From the NCBI GenBank assembly GCA_028285205.1, contig JANQQA010000035.1, forward strand, positions 1 to 44,280: a stretch of 44,280 bases of DNA. The letters run 5' to 3'. Positions 8,487 through 17,355 of this stretch are shown piece by piece. The notes under the pieces are model-generated. The model searched no databases. It worked only from the letters and a program-made list of their open reading frames with translations, and was not told where the DNA came from. This DNA is from Bythopirellula sp. Its GTDB lineage: Bacteria > Planctomycetota > Planctomycetia > Pirellulales > Lacipirellulaceae. Every line of letters begins with the position of its first letter. Position 1 is the stretch's first letter. Both the position numbers and the translations under genes were made by a program.

Positions 8487-9491
8487 ATGGCTAGCAATAA
8501 TCGTGCGACTCAAATAAACAAAGTCCTCAAAGTCACCAAGAAGCACTTCAAACCGGCAGAGATCCCCACAGATCGCACGGTGCTGGAGCACCTGATCTAC
8601 GCCTGTTGCGCGGAGAACTCTTTGCACGAAGCCGCGAATGAAGTGTTTGCGTCGCTTTCCAATGATTACTTCGACTGGAACGAGGTCCGCGTCACGTCGA
8701 TCCGGGAACTGGCGCAATTGATGAAAGGGCTGAACGATTCAGAAGCGGCGGCAACGCGACTGAAGCGGGTACTGCAAAGTGTGTTCGAAACGCACTACTC
8801 ATTCGATCTGGAGCTGATGCGCAAGCAGAACATCGGCCAGGCCGTCAAGCAACTGGAAAAGTACAACGGCGCGAGTCGCTACGTCGTTGCTTTCGTCACG
8901 CAAAATGCGCTGGGTGGCCATGCGATCCCAATCAACGACGGCCTCTTGCAATCGATGCGCGTCGTCGGAGTGATTTCGGATGCCGAGGCAAAGAAGGGCA
9001 CTGTCCCCGGCCTTGAGCGGGCTGTCGCGAAGAACAAAGGCGTCGAAGTTGGCACGATTCTGCATCAGCTGGGTGTCGAGCTAGGTCGCAGCCCTTACGG
9101 CCCGACCATCCGCAAGCTGCTGCTAGAGATTGAACCAACCTGCAAAGAGAACTTACCGAAGCGTCCGAGCAAGAAGCCCAAGCCACCGGAACCGAAAGCA
9201 AAGGCGCCAGCGAAAGCTGCGAACAAATCGGAGAAGACCAAAGCCGCAAATGCGAAATCGGCGGCGCCTACCGAGAAAAAATCGGCTGGCAAATCCTCAA
9301 CCCCGACCAAGAAAAAGCCCGCTGCCAAAACTGTGAAAAAGAAGAAGCCCACCAAGAAGGTGGTCACTAAAAAGAAAAAGAAGGCTGCCGCAACCAAGAA
9401 GACGGCCAAAAAGAAAAAGAAGACGAAGGTTCCCGCCAAGGGCAAGAAAAAGTCTGCCACCAAGAAGCTCAGGAAACGCAAACCAAAGTAA
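8487..9491 (+). CDS. HhH/endonuclease III-like protein with histone-H1-like tail
   Basis: A 334-residue two-part protein. Residues 1 to about 215 resemble the helix-hairpin-helix-GPD fold of endonuclease III (helical; TSIRELAQLMKGL; then a degenerate hairpin YNGASRYVVAFVTQNALGG and PINDGLLQSM, where Nth has the catalytic Asp). The catalytic Lys of the LPGVGxKTA hairpin is not evident, and the four-Cys iron-sulphur motif is missing (a single late Cys). From about residue 220 the chain becomes Lys/Ala/Pro-rich (AKAPAKAANKSEKTKAA, then KKKKKAAATKKTAKKKKK), like histone H1 or bacterial H1-like proteins. A DNA-binding, perhaps non-catalytic role is likely. It sits between rbfA and the yebC-like gene, same strand. 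Confidence 0.7.
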   Translation: MASNNRATQINKVLKVTKKHFKPAEIPTDRTVLEHLIYACCAENSLHEAANEVFASLSNDYFDWNEVRVTSIRELAQLMKGLNDSEAAATRLKRVLQSVFETHYSFDLELMRKQNIGQAVKQLEKYNGASRYVVAFVTQNALGGHAIPINDGLLQSMRVVGVISDAEAKKGTVPGLERAVAKNKGVEVGTILHQLGVELGRSPYGPTIRKLLLEIEPTCKENLPKRPSKKPKPPEPKAKAPAKAANKSEKTKAANAKSAAPTEKKSAGKSSTPTKKKPAAKTVKKKKPTKKVVTKKKKKAAATKKTAKKKKKTKVPAKGKKKSATKKLRKRKPK

Positions 9492-9587
9492 TTGCAAGAA
9501 TTCCGCTTCTACATTTGTGCATTCGCGCAGGCACACGATCAATCTTCGCAACTCACTACATCCACACAATCCAAGAACAAAGAAACG

Positions 9588-10337
9588 ATGGCTGGACACT
9601 CACACTGGGCCGGAATCAAGCACAAGAAGGCCCTGATCGACAACAAACGTGGCAAGGTCTGGAGCAAGCTCTCGCGGGCGATTATTGTCGCGGCGAAGAC
9701 CGGGGGCGGCGATCCCGACACGAATCTGCGGCTGCGCTACGCGATCAATGATGCCAAAGCCGTCAGTATGCCCAAGGACAACATCGAACGGGCCGTCAAA
9801 AAGGGCACCGGCGAACTCGATGGCGGTAACCTGGACGAGGTGCTCTACGAGGGCTACGGCCCCAGTGGTGTCGCTGTGCTGTGCGAAATCCTCACCGATA
9901 ACCGCAATCGGACGGCGCCGGAGGTCAAGAAGATCTTCGAACTGGCCGGAGGCAAACTCGGCGCGACCGGCTGTGTGGCCTGGATGTTCGAGCGGAAGGG
10001 CCTAGCGGTGATTGACAGCAAACAGACTGACGAAGAGACACTGCTCGAGCTGGCAATGGAAGCCGGTGCCGACGACGTGAAGACCGAAGGGGACAAGTTT
10101 GAAGTGATCTGCGACCCTGAGCACTTCACGATCGTGCAAGAAGCGCTGGAGAAAGCCAGCATCGAAACCGAGTCGGCCGAGATCACGCGCATCCCCAACG
10201 ATACGGTCGACCTCGACGTTGAAACCGCGCGCAAGGTGCTCAAGCTGATGGAAGACCTCGACGATCACGACGACGTGCAGAACGTCGCGTCGAACTTCAA
10301 CATCCCCGACGAGGCGATGGCTGAGTTGGAAATGTAA
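9588..10337 (+). CDS. yebC: YebC/PmpR-family transcriptional regulator
   Basis: A 249-residue YebC/TACO1-family protein. The start at ATG 9588 gives the signature MAGHSHWAGIKHKKALIDNK, followed by GKVWSKLSRAIIVAAKTGGGDP and MPKDNIERAVKKG. Length and all three domains match the family. Members are DNA-binding regulators (PmpR) or ribosome-associated factors that relieve stalling at proline runs. A location beside nusA-infB-rbfA fits the latter at least as well. No Shine-Dalgarno is seen; the leader is A/C-rich. The preceding HhH gene ends 96 bases upstream. Confidence 0.95.
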   Translation: MAGHSHWAGIKHKKALIDNKRGKVWSKLSRAIIVAAKTGGGDPDTNLRLRYAINDAKAVSMPKDNIERAVKKGTGELDGGNLDEVLYEGYGPSGVAVLCEILTDNRNRTAPEVKKIFELAGGKLGATGCVAWMFERKGLAVIDSKQTDEETLLELAMEAGADDVKTEGDKFEVICDPEHFTIVQEALEKASIETESAEITRIPNDTVDLDVETARKVLKLMEDLDDHDDVQNVASNFNIPDEAMAELEM

Positions 10338-10369
10338 ACTCTGACGCGGCTTGCGTCGCCTACAGCCTC

Positions 10370-11032
10370 ATGCAAGATTCAAGGACCGATGCCGCCTCTG
10401 GAAACTTCCTAACGGCGTTGTTGTTGGCACTCGTTCTCGGCGGAGGAGTGACCTATCTCTTGTGGCACCGACAACAAGCACTCACGGAACGCCAAGAAGC
10501 ACAGCGCCGGGCTGCTCAAACCAAGCTACGAGAGATGGCTAAAGCGCATGCGGCGGCAAGTCAAACACGTCGTGAAGAACCTCCTTACGATCGGCACAGG
10601 TACGACGCTCTCGCAGGCAGACTTCAGGAGTGGGATGCCAGCCTGCAAGACACCGATCCGCAGAGTTTTTTTACGATTCGGAACCTCCTGCTAGAGCAGC
10701 AGAAGGCATGGAACAAGGGTGATATCGATCTGTTTATGCAGTACTACTGGAAGTCTGACGATCTTACCTTCAGTTCTGGCGGCAAAGTAACGCGAGGTTG
10801 GCTAGCCACACGTGGTCGCTACAAGAAGAAGTACTCGACTCGCCAAGAGATGGGAACGCTCGCCTTCGACAACTTAGAAGTCTCGCTAATCGACGGCGAT
10901 GCCGCGCTTGTCCTTGGCGAATGGAAATTAACTCGCGAGGGCGACGACCTCGGTGGCAACTTCTCGCTGGTCTTCCGCCGCATCGATGGGCGTTGGGTGA
11001 TCGTCCACGACCACACTTCGAAGGTCGACTAG
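10370..11032 (+). CDS. Membrane-anchored NTF2-like (SnoaL/DUF4440-type) protein
   Basis: 220 residues. After a short polar N-terminus there is one hydrophobic segment (FLTALLLALVLGGGVTYLLW, about 13-32), then a charged coiled-coil-like stretch rich in Gln, Glu, Arg and Ala (about 33-75). The rest is an NTF2-like domain (about 95-218): LLLEQQKAWNKGDIDLFMQYYWKSDDLTF, then GWLATRGRYKKKY and VFRRIDGRWVIVHDHTS, the usual SnoaL/DUF4440 pattern. The catalytic function, if any, cannot be told. It starts 32 bases after the yebC-like gene and ends convergently with the cytochrome gene, the two stop codons sharing one CTAG. Confidence 0.75.
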   Translation: MQDSRTDAASGNFLTALLLALVLGGGVTYLLWHRQQALTERQEAQRRAAQTKLREMAKAHAAASQTRREEPPYDRHRYDALAGRLQEWDASLQDTDPQSFFTIRNLLLEQQKAWNKGDIDLFMQYYWKSDDLTFSSGGKVTRGWLATRGRYKKKYSTRQEMGTLAFDNLEVSLIDGDAALVLGEWKLTREGDDLGGNFSLVFRRIDGRWVIVHDHTSKVD

Positions 11033-12636
11033 TCCTTGCCGTAGTGCTCAACTTGCGGCCAGTACTCTTGGAAGTCGAAGTCGGGGCTGTTGTCGATATC
11101 GTGGCATTCCATGCACATCTTGGCGACCACAGCTCCATTCTTATCGATCACCTGGCCAGCTTTGTTGCCCTCGTTCTCCACGATCTTCAGCCGCAGCGCC
11201 GCTCGCAATCGTTCCAGTTCCTCGTCGTCGGCATCGACGTCGCCGTTTTCCGCGGCGACATGGGCGGCTCCCGGACCGTGACAATTCTCGCAGCCGTTGT
11301 CCAACAAGTGCGGCGTCTTTTCGATGCCCATGAAGCCCGAGGCGTACGGAAAATACTCCTGCGGATTCCAGCCAACCACATGGCAGCTTAGGCATTCCGG
11401 GTCGAACTGACGCGGCGGATCCAAGTCGACCAAGGTCTTGGTCGCGTGCGCGTGGGGCGTCTTCTCAAATTCCTCGGTCGCCGTCGTATGGCAATCGGCA
11501 CACGCCGCCGACCCCACAAAACTGTCGACCGGGTGCTTGTTCACGGTTAGCCCCAAGCCGCTGAAGCCCAACTCTTTGAGCTCCTTTTGATATGCCACCA
11601 GCATCTCGTACATCTGTGGGGAGTCTTCAAAACGATGGTCCAGCGGCACACGCTGCAGTCGCAGCGGAGTGTCGGGATCATCGTAAATGCCAACGACCGT
11701 CACGTACTGGCCTTTGTGTCCAGCCTCAATCAGTTGCGTAGGCAAGACACCAGGTGCTGGTTCGATAATTGGTGTGAGGCGATTCGGCGGAGTCTCGGCC
11801 CCACCGGTCGTCGCGACGAAGTCGAACATCGAAAATTTCTTGCCCAACTCGACCGCTTCTTCCGGATCGGCGTGAACAAGGAGCGTGAGCAAATCGCACT
11901 CTTCCTGCTGCAGCTCGTCCTTAATCTCGTCCAGCGCCTTCACCGGGTCCGACCAAATGATGTCGGGGGAGTTTTGGAGTTCGGCTTGATGTTTCTTTCC
12001 CAGTACCGATGTCACGCCGATTTTCATGCCCGCCGCTTCGATCACACGATAACGGCTGCTCAGCCCGAGACCTGGATCGATGATGCTGACATTGGCCGAC
12101 ACCACCGGGTTCTGCTGGCCTTCGAAATTCGACAGCACGTAGATTAGATAATTCGAATCGAGTTGGAGCTCCTTGATGCCCATACCAATTGCCTGGTATC
12201 CAAGCTCCGTGAGCGACTTGATCGCGTAACGATACTTGATGTCCGCCTGTGGACCGAACCGTCGGATCTGGCCGCCCATGTCCAACGCGACCATTGGCCA
12301 GCCGTCTCGCTCCAGTTGCTTGAAGAACGAGTGGCGTCGTTTCAGACCGCCCTTTTGGTTATCGAGTCCGGCGCAACCACAGGGCTCCAGGTAGCCGTCC
12401 ATCTCCCCTGAAAACACCAGCGCGAGCCGAGGTTTGGGCCAATCGACAAAGATCTCTTGATTCTTCTTGATCGCGTCGGCTATCTCCGCCTCGCGACTTT
12501 CAAACTTCGCTCGTCCCGCAGCCTCGGCCGAGTTTACGACCGGCCAGAAGCCCAGCGAACGGATCAGTCCCAATGCCACAACTACCAGCACCAAAATGCC
12601 GGCCGCTCGTTTAGACCGCCCTTCGTCAGTCACCAT
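11029..12636 (-). CDS. Metallophosphatase-like domain fused to tetraheme cytochrome c
   Basis: 535 residues. I chose ATG 12636 because GGAG lies 5 bases upstream; a TTG at 12663 is possible. One N-terminal membrane anchor (about 11-30) exports the protein. Residues about 65-330 resemble a 5'-nucleotidase/UshA-type metallophosphatase region, with the family-typical LEPCGCAGLDNQKGGLKRR and DMGGQ. The C-terminal part has four CxxCH heme sites in order: CADCH (near 11490), CLSCH, CENCH and CMECH, as in the cytochrome c554 family. It is predicted to be periplasmic and membrane-tethered, with an electron-transfer role. The electron partner is unknown. Such fusions are known in planctomycetes as conserved proteins of unclear function. 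A DUF1573 gene lies upstream on the same strand. Confidence 0.85.
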   Translation of the reverse strand: MVTDEGRSKRAAGILVLVVVALGLIRSLGFWPVVNSAEAAGRAKFESREAEIADAIKKNQEIFVDWPKPRLALVFSGEMDGYLEPCGCAGLDNQKGGLKRRHSFFKQLERDGWPMVALDMGGQIRRFGPQADIKYRYAIKSLTELGYQAIGMGIKELQLDSNYLIYVLSNFEGQQNPVVSANVSIIDPGLGLSSRYRVIEAAGMKIGVTSVLGKKHQAELQNSPDIIWSDPVKALDEIKDELQQEECDLLTLLVHADPEEAVELGKKFSMFDFVATTGGAETPPNRLTPIIEPAPGVLPTQLIEAGHKGQYVTVVGIYDDPDTPLRLQRVPLDHRFEDSPQMYEMLVAYQKELKELGFSGLGLTVNKHPVDSFVGSAACADCHTTATEEFEKTPHAHATKTLVDLDPPRQFDPECLSCHVVGWNPQEYFPYASGFMGIEKTPHLLDNGCENCHGPGAAHVAAENGDVDADDEELERLRAALRLKIVENEGNKAGQVIDKNGAVVAKMCMECHDIDNSPDFDFQEYWPQVEHYGKD

Positions 12637-12751
12637 TCCTTCTCCAACATGCCTGCCGCTCAAGTAAGATCATGAGCAGTCAATCGTACCGTCTGGACGG
12701 GGGGACTGCCAGAACAGTTCGCCGGTTCCAACTACGAAAGTAGGGCTAAAA

Positions 12752-13909
12752 TCACTCTACAACTAACTGAATACGCAGCCGTACTTCGGGAATCTTGCCA
12801 TCGTTGGATTTGAGCACTACGTGGGCGTCGCTACTGACCGGTTCGCCGAGCCGCACGACAGGATCGCTCCCAGCGGGCACTTCCAACACGAGCGGGATGT
12901 GCTGAAGATTTTCTCCCATCTGGCGTGGCTCGCCGAGAGACGCTTGAAGTTGCGGGGGATCGACCGAGGCGACCTCCAATTGGGTTTTCACGTCGTGTTT
13001 GCCTCTAACCGCAACCGTTAGCGTTGCCTTCTTTCCTTCCTTGCTAGCAATGGAGCCCATACGCAAGAGACCTTTCTGGGCGTTCCACGCCGGGTGAAAA
13101 ATCGAGACATCGCCAACGACATTGCCACCGATCGGGACAGTCAACGTCTCGGCGTTCTCAAGGTTGGTGGTGATGTCCAGCCAGCATTGAAACGGACCGA
13201 CACTCTTGCCGGCCGCATAGGTCGCCGTCAGTTTCACACCCGCGACCGCTCCCGGCGTGGGCAAGTCTTTGGGATCGGCCTCCGCGATATCGATTTTGAT
13301 TTGCTCGGCCAACTCTTCGTCGCTCAGCTTGTAATCCAGCACCTTCACTTCTTCGTCCAAGAACTGCATCAAGTGAAGGCTCACCTGCTTCGTATCGCCA
13401 GCGCGCATTGTGCCAAAAAAGAGTTCTGGCGGATACATGGCTGTCGACTCGACCACCTGCCCTTCCACAGTAAGTTCGAGACTCCGTTGGGATGGATCGT
13501 TCGTGCTCAGCACCGCTCCATGACGAAACGGTCCGGGGGGAGTCTTGGCGACCCACTCGAGTAAAACTTTGGTCTCGCCACCGGGCTCGATATCCTTGTC
13601 CGCCAAGTCGCCGACGGTGCACTTGCACGTGGTGCTTTCGACTTCCACCTGCAGGGGCTTGTTGCCGACATTGCGAATCACGAACTCGTGAGACATGGAG
13701 GTCCCGCGCTCAATATTGCCGAACTCAAATACCGTTTCCGGCAACTCCGCTTTCGCGGTAGCAACCGGCTCGGCAGCTTGACTGGAAACTGCCAGGACGT
13801 CATCGGGGGACTGCACCAGTGCGGGTGGCACTTCGACGTAGGCGACTGCCCCTCCCAACAGCACTCCCAGGATCACGGCGACAACCACAGCGGTGAACAA
13901 AGCTTTCAT
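12752..13909 (-). CDS. DUF1573 domain protein, membrane-anchored
   Basis: 385 residues from ATG 13909, chosen because GAAGGA stands just upstream; the frame continues to 13972. The N-terminus is a single transmembrane/signal segment (MKALFTAVVVAVILGVLLGG). Residues about 55-160 match DUF1573: FEFGNIERGTSMSHEFVIRNVGNKPLQ, then STTCKCTVGDLADKDIEPGGETKVLLEW and LSTNDPSQRSLELTVEGQV. This is an Ig-like (ASH/PapD-related) fold. A second beta-rich part follows. The CKC pair in the domain is typical. It is probably periplasmic or exported, with unknown function. The cytochrome gene is 115 bases downstream on the same strand, and the pair may form one unit. Confidence 0.85.
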   Translation of the reverse strand: MKALFTAVVVAVILGVLLGGAVAYVEVPPALVQSPDDVLAVSSQAAEPVATAKAELPETVFEFGNIERGTSMSHEFVIRNVGNKPLQVEVESTTCKCTVGDLADKDIEPGGETKVLLEWVAKTPPGPFRHGAVLSTNDPSQRSLELTVEGQVVESTAMYPPELFFGTMRAGDTKQVSLHLMQFLDEEVKVLDYKLSDEELAEQIKIDIAEADPKDLPTPGAVAGVKLTATYAAGKSVGPFQCWLDITTNLENAETLTVPIGGNVVGDVSIFHPAWNAQKGLLRMGSIASKEGKKATLTVAVRGKHDVKTQLEVASVDPPQLQASLGEPRQMGENLQHIPLVLEVPAGSDPVVRLGEPVSSDAHVVLKSNDGKIPEVRLRIQLVVE

Positions 13910-14014
13910 GAAGAAGTCCTTCTTCCAGACGAATGTCCCAGCGGGAACAAGATAACGTGACAGATCCTCCATCTTACCGACGGCAATCGAGTTTCGTCAA
14001 TTTCTTGGGCTTGG

Positions 14015-14545
14015 TCACAGCCCAGTGCGCATGGTCTCGCGACACTGCGTGAAAAACGCCTGAAAGTCGGCCCGTCGGTAATCGGGATAAGTCCAATCGC
14101 AGGCCTGCCAACCGCGTTTGCGATAGTTCAGCGTGATCTCCGCGTAGATTCCATCGCTCAGATAGATCCGATGGGCGTGATCCTTCGTCGAGGCGAGGAC
14201 CAGCTTGGCGAGCGTGAGATAGCCGGGATCGAGATTCAATGGCCGCGATTCTGGATGCTCGCTCATCTGAGCGTACTCGACCTCCAATCGATTGGTCGCA
14301 CGTTTGATTTGCGGCAACTCTCCAGGATCGATGGGATTTTCGAACACCAGGAACTGCTTCTTCAGCTCGGTCCCCATCGTGCCGGCATAGTAGTCCGTCT
14401 CGTTGAAGTCGAACGCTTCGCTCTTGCGACGGATCGGTCCATATCTGTCCATCGCCGCCTGCTCGCTCCAAGCAAGCGCCTGATCGTAACGGCTGCTAAT
14501 CGCGATCAGCAGCAGGACTGGTTTGGGCTCGTAGACTTCACCCAT
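14015..14545 (-). CDS. DUF4416 family protein
   Basis: 176 residues from ATG 14545, four bases after the proS stop (14550), so the two are very likely cotranscribed and translationally coupled. The frame is open upstream but overlaps proS. It matches DUF4416 closely: LLIAISSRYDQAL, FNETDYYAGTMGTELKKQFL, ATNRLEVEY, LNLDPGYLTLAKLVLASTKD, HRIYLSDGIYAEITLNY and a final TYPDYRRADFQAFF. The family is small, soluble and uncharacterised; members are common in deltaproteobacteria, planctomycetes and thermophiles. The proS linkage might hint at a translation role, but that is only inference. Confidence 0.9.
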   Translation of the reverse strand: MGEVYEPKPVLLLIAISSRYDQALAWSEQAAMDRYGPIRRKSEAFDFNETDYYAGTMGTELKKQFLVFENPIDPGELPQIKRATNRLEVEYAQMSEHPESRPLNLDPGYLTLAKLVLASTKDHAHRIYLSDGIYAEITLNYRKRGWQACDWTYPDYRRADFQAFFTQCRETMRTGL

Positions 14546-14549
14546 CGCA

Positions 14550-16055
14550 CTAATACGCTCGTGCAAATACGCCACGCCGCAAGGAATCTGCCCCCGTGAA
14601 GATGCACTTCCCCGCTTCCTCTGCCGCATCGATAGGAACACACCGCGCGGTGACCTTGAGCTCTTTGAGCTTGGCTTCCATCTCGGGTCCGTCGACGAAG
14701 TGGCAGTGAGCTAAACCACCCGGGGAACCTTCCGCGAAGTACTTTTCGAACTCGGCGAGTGAATCAATTTGTACTGTCGCTTCGTCGCGCAGTTTCGCTG
14801 CGCGCTCAAACAATGCCTGTTGAATCTCCGCGAGTGTGCCCGACACATTAGCAACGAACTCTTCGCGTGGTGTGCCCTGCCCTTTCCCACCGATGTCACG
14901 ACGTGATACGAAGACTTCACCCTCGGCGATATCTCGAGCCCCGACAGTCAGCAGCAGTGGAACTCCTCGTTTGACCCATTGCCATTTCTTTCCACCACCG
15001 CGAATGTCGCGATCATCGATGCGAACGCGGACAGGCTCATCATCGTAACGCTGGGCAATCAGATCAGCCTTAAGTTGATCGCAGAATGAGAGCACCTCAG
15101 TGCGATCTTCGTCCGACTTGTACATCGGCAGGATCACCACATGCGCGGGTGCCAATTTCGGCGGCAGGACCAAGCCGTCGTCGTCGCTGTGCGTCATGAT
15201 CAACCCACCGACTAGGCGCGTCGACACACCCCATGACGTTGTCCAAGCGTAGACTTCCTGGCCTTCCTGATTCTGGAACTTGATTTCTTGTGCCTTGGCA
15301 AAATTCTGTCCTAAAAAGTGCGACGTCCCCGCCTGCAGCGCTTTGCGATCTTGCATCATCGCCTCGATGCTGTAGGTGGCTTCGGCACCGGGGAAACGCT
15401 CGCCCTCGGTCTTCTCGCCTTTGATCACAGGCATCGCCATGTATTGCTCTGCGAATTCGGCGTAGACATCAAGCATCTGCCGCGTCTCGTCGATCGCTTC
15501 CTCCTTGGTCGCATGGACGGTGTGGCCTTCCTGCCAGAGGAACTCGGCGGTGCGTAGGAACATCCGCGTGCGAAGTTCCCACCGCACGACGTTCGCCCAT
15601 TGGTTGATCAAGATGGGCAGATCGCGATACGACTGGGCCCAACGCGCGAACGTCGCGCCGATGATGGTCTCGCTGGTCGGACGAACGATGAGTGGCTCTT
15701 CGAGCTTGGCCGACGGTGCCGGCTGCAAACCGCCTTCGCCGTCGGGCTCAAGCCGATGGTGCGTGACGACAGCGCACTCCTTGGCGAAGCCTTCCACGTG
15801 CTCGGCTTCCTTCTCCAGAAAACTCATCGGGATGAAGAGCGGGAAGTAGGCGTTTTCGTGACCGGTCGCCTTGAACATCGCGTCGAGTTGCCGCTGGATG
15901 TTCTCCCAAATTGCATAACCCCATGGCTTGATGACCATGCAGCCACGCACATCGGAGGTCTCTGCCAGGTCGGCAGCTTTGACGACTTGCTGGTACCATT
16001 CAGGATAGTTTTCGGCACGGGTGGGCGAGATTGCATTCTTAGGTGGTTTGGCCAT
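14550..16055 (-). CDS. proS: Prolyl-tRNA synthetase, archaeal/eukaryotic type (ProS type 3)
   Basis: 501 residues. Class II synthetase that charges tRNA-Pro. Motif 1 lies near GCMVIKPWGYAIWENIQRQLD. Motif 2 is around VVRWELRTRMFLRTAEFLWQEGHT, and motif 3 near TSWGVSTRLVGGLIMTHSDDDGLVLPP. The anticodon-binding domain (VVILPMYKSDED...) and the C-terminal zinc-binding-like domain ending in Tyr (GVFARAY) identify the short type 3 ProRS found in archaea, eukaryotes and some bacteria. It lacks the ~180-residue INS editing domain of E. coli-type enzymes. Length is normal for this type. Its leader carries two copies of a CACTGCCCATAGCTCA-type motif and no Shine-Dalgarno. DUF4416 follows after four bases. 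Confidence 0.96.
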   Translation of the reverse strand: MAKPPKNAISPTRAENYPEWYQQVVKAADLAETSDVRGCMVIKPWGYAIWENIQRQLDAMFKATGHENAYFPLFIPMSFLEKEAEHVEGFAKECAVVTHHRLEPDGEGGLQPAPSAKLEEPLIVRPTSETIIGATFARWAQSYRDLPILINQWANVVRWELRTRMFLRTAEFLWQEGHTVHATKEEAIDETRQMLDVYAEFAEQYMAMPVIKGEKTEGERFPGAEATYSIEAMMQDRKALQAGTSHFLGQNFAKAQEIKFQNQEGQEVYAWTTSWGVSTRLVGGLIMTHSDDDGLVLPPKLAPAHVVILPMYKSDEDRTEVLSFCDQLKADLIAQRYDDEPVRVRIDDRDIRGGGKKWQWVKRGVPLLLTVGARDIAEGEVFVSRRDIGGKGQGTPREEFVANVSGTLAEIQQALFERAAKLRDEATVQIDSLAEFEKYFAEGSPGGLAHCHFVDGPEMEAKLKELKVTARCVPIDAAEEAGKCIFTGADSLRRGVFARAY

Positions 16056-16070
16056 GATGGGCTATCGGCT

Positions 16071-16108
16071 TTGAGCTATGGGCAGTGGGAGTTGAGCTAT
16101 GGGCAGTG
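16071..16108. repeat. Tandem 21-base repeat in the proS leader
   Basis: TTGAGCTATGGGCAGTG occurs at 16071-16087 and again at 16092-16108, a tandem repeat with a 21-base period. Read on the minus strand it lies directly upstream of the proS start. A near-copy in opposite orientation (CCCACTGCCCTTAGCTCA) lies at 16317-16334, directly upstream of the divergent OB/HD gene. Confidence 0.8.
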
Positions 16109-16346
16109 AGCCCCTGGCTATGTTTTTTTGGGTATGGGCGAAGCGAGTAAGCGCGAGGCAACGCTCCGCTGGCAAATCGCGAATCACGCATTCTAAAGCA
16201 AACGTTGCTCACGGGAAATCGCAACGCTAGCCCCCCAGCAGGTACGCAAGGAATTTGCTACGATGCATTGTTAGCCACACTCCGGCGAGGCATTGCCTCG
16301 CGGTTCGTGCCCACAGCCCACTGCCCTTAGCTCACAACCCTTCCCC

Positions 16347-17324
16347 ATGCCCACCGACCGACGCTTTGTCAGCCAGCTTTCGCACAACGAACAGATCAGC
16401 CAGGTCTTTCTCGCTTCGGACAAGCAACTGCGGCCCAACCGCAATGGCAACTTGTACCTGCAGGTGGAGCTCTCCGACCGCAGCGGATCGGTCAACTCGC
16501 GGATGTGGAACGCCAACGACAACGACTACAAGGCGTTCGACAACGGCGATTACGTGCACGTCGAGGGGGCGACGCAGCTGTTTCAGGGCAACATGCAGCT
16601 CATTGCCAACCGCATCCGCAAAGCACGTCCCGACGAAGTCGACGAAGCCGATTTCACCACGCTGCAGACCGAAGACGTCGACAAGATGCGTGAGCGCCTC
16701 ACGGAGATTCTCCGGGGCATCAAGACCGCACCGCTCGCGCGCTTGGCCAAGGGCTTTCTGGCAGACGACGAGTTTATGGGCAAGTTCTGCCGTGCGCCGG
16801 CAGGAATGAAAAACCATCACGCTTATCAAGGCGGATTGCTCGAACATGTGGTGAGCCTGATGGAATTGGTGCTGGTTGTCGGCCCACGCTATCCGCAACT
16901 CGATACGGACAAGCTGCTAATGGGCGCATTCCTGCACGATGCGGCAAAAGTCGACGAACTGGCCTACGAACGCGACATCTCTTACACCGATGCCGGCCAA
17001 CTGCTCGGTCACATGTCACTGGGCGTGTCGATGCTCGAGGAGATGGTCCGTAAGATCGTCGCGCAGGATGGCCAGCCGTTCCCCGACCGGTTGCTGATGG
17101 AACTGAAGCACATGATCATCAGCCACCACGGCGAATACGAGTACGGCAGCGCGAAACTACCGATGACGCTCGAAGCCGTTGCGCTACACCACCTCGACAA
17201 CCTCGATGCGAAGTTGGCCAGCTTCACCCAACTGATGACCGACTGCCCCAACACCGACAGCAATTGGACGCAATATTTTTCTCAGATCGGGCGGAAGTTG
17301 TTTAAGCCAGAAAGTGGAAGCTAA
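16347..17324 (+). CDS. YhaM-like 3'-5' exoribonuclease (OB + HD domains)
   Basis: 325 residues from ATG 16347. Residues about 1-105 form an OB-fold (QISQVFLASDKQLRPNRNGNLYLQVELSDRSGSVNSRMW). Residues about 155-310 form an HD domain with NHHAYQGGLLEHVVSLMEL, GAFLHDAAKVDEL (the HD pair) and ELKHMIISHHGEYEYG. This is the YhaM/CBF1 architecture, a metal-dependent 3'-5' exoribonuclease in Gram-positives. The RNase R gene lies just downstream, so this looks like an RNA-decay locus. There is no Shine-Dalgarno; the start is preceded by a C-rich leader (CACAACCCTTCCCC). It is divergent from proS. Confidence 0.88.
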   Translation: MPTDRRFVSQLSHNEQISQVFLASDKQLRPNRNGNLYLQVELSDRSGSVNSRMWNANDNDYKAFDNGDYVHVEGATQLFQGNMQLIANRIRKARPDEVDEADFTTLQTEDVDKMRERLTEILRGIKTAPLARLAKGFLADDEFMGKFCRAPAGMKNHHAYQGGLLEHVVSLMELVLVVGPRYPQLDTDKLLMGAFLHDAAKVDELAYERDISYTDAGQLLGHMSLGVSMLEEMVRKIVAQDGQPFPDRLLMELKHMIISHHGEYEYGSAKLPMTLEAVALHHLDNLDAKLASFTQLMTDCPNTDSNWTQYFSQIGRKLFKPESGS

Positions 17325-17355
17325 TGCGAACCTCGTCGGCAAGAAGAGTGTCTTC

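Noticed and set aside
16071..16108. CRISPR-like repeat
   Set aside because: Only two copies with a 4-base gap, no spacers and no cas genes; a simple tandem repeat.
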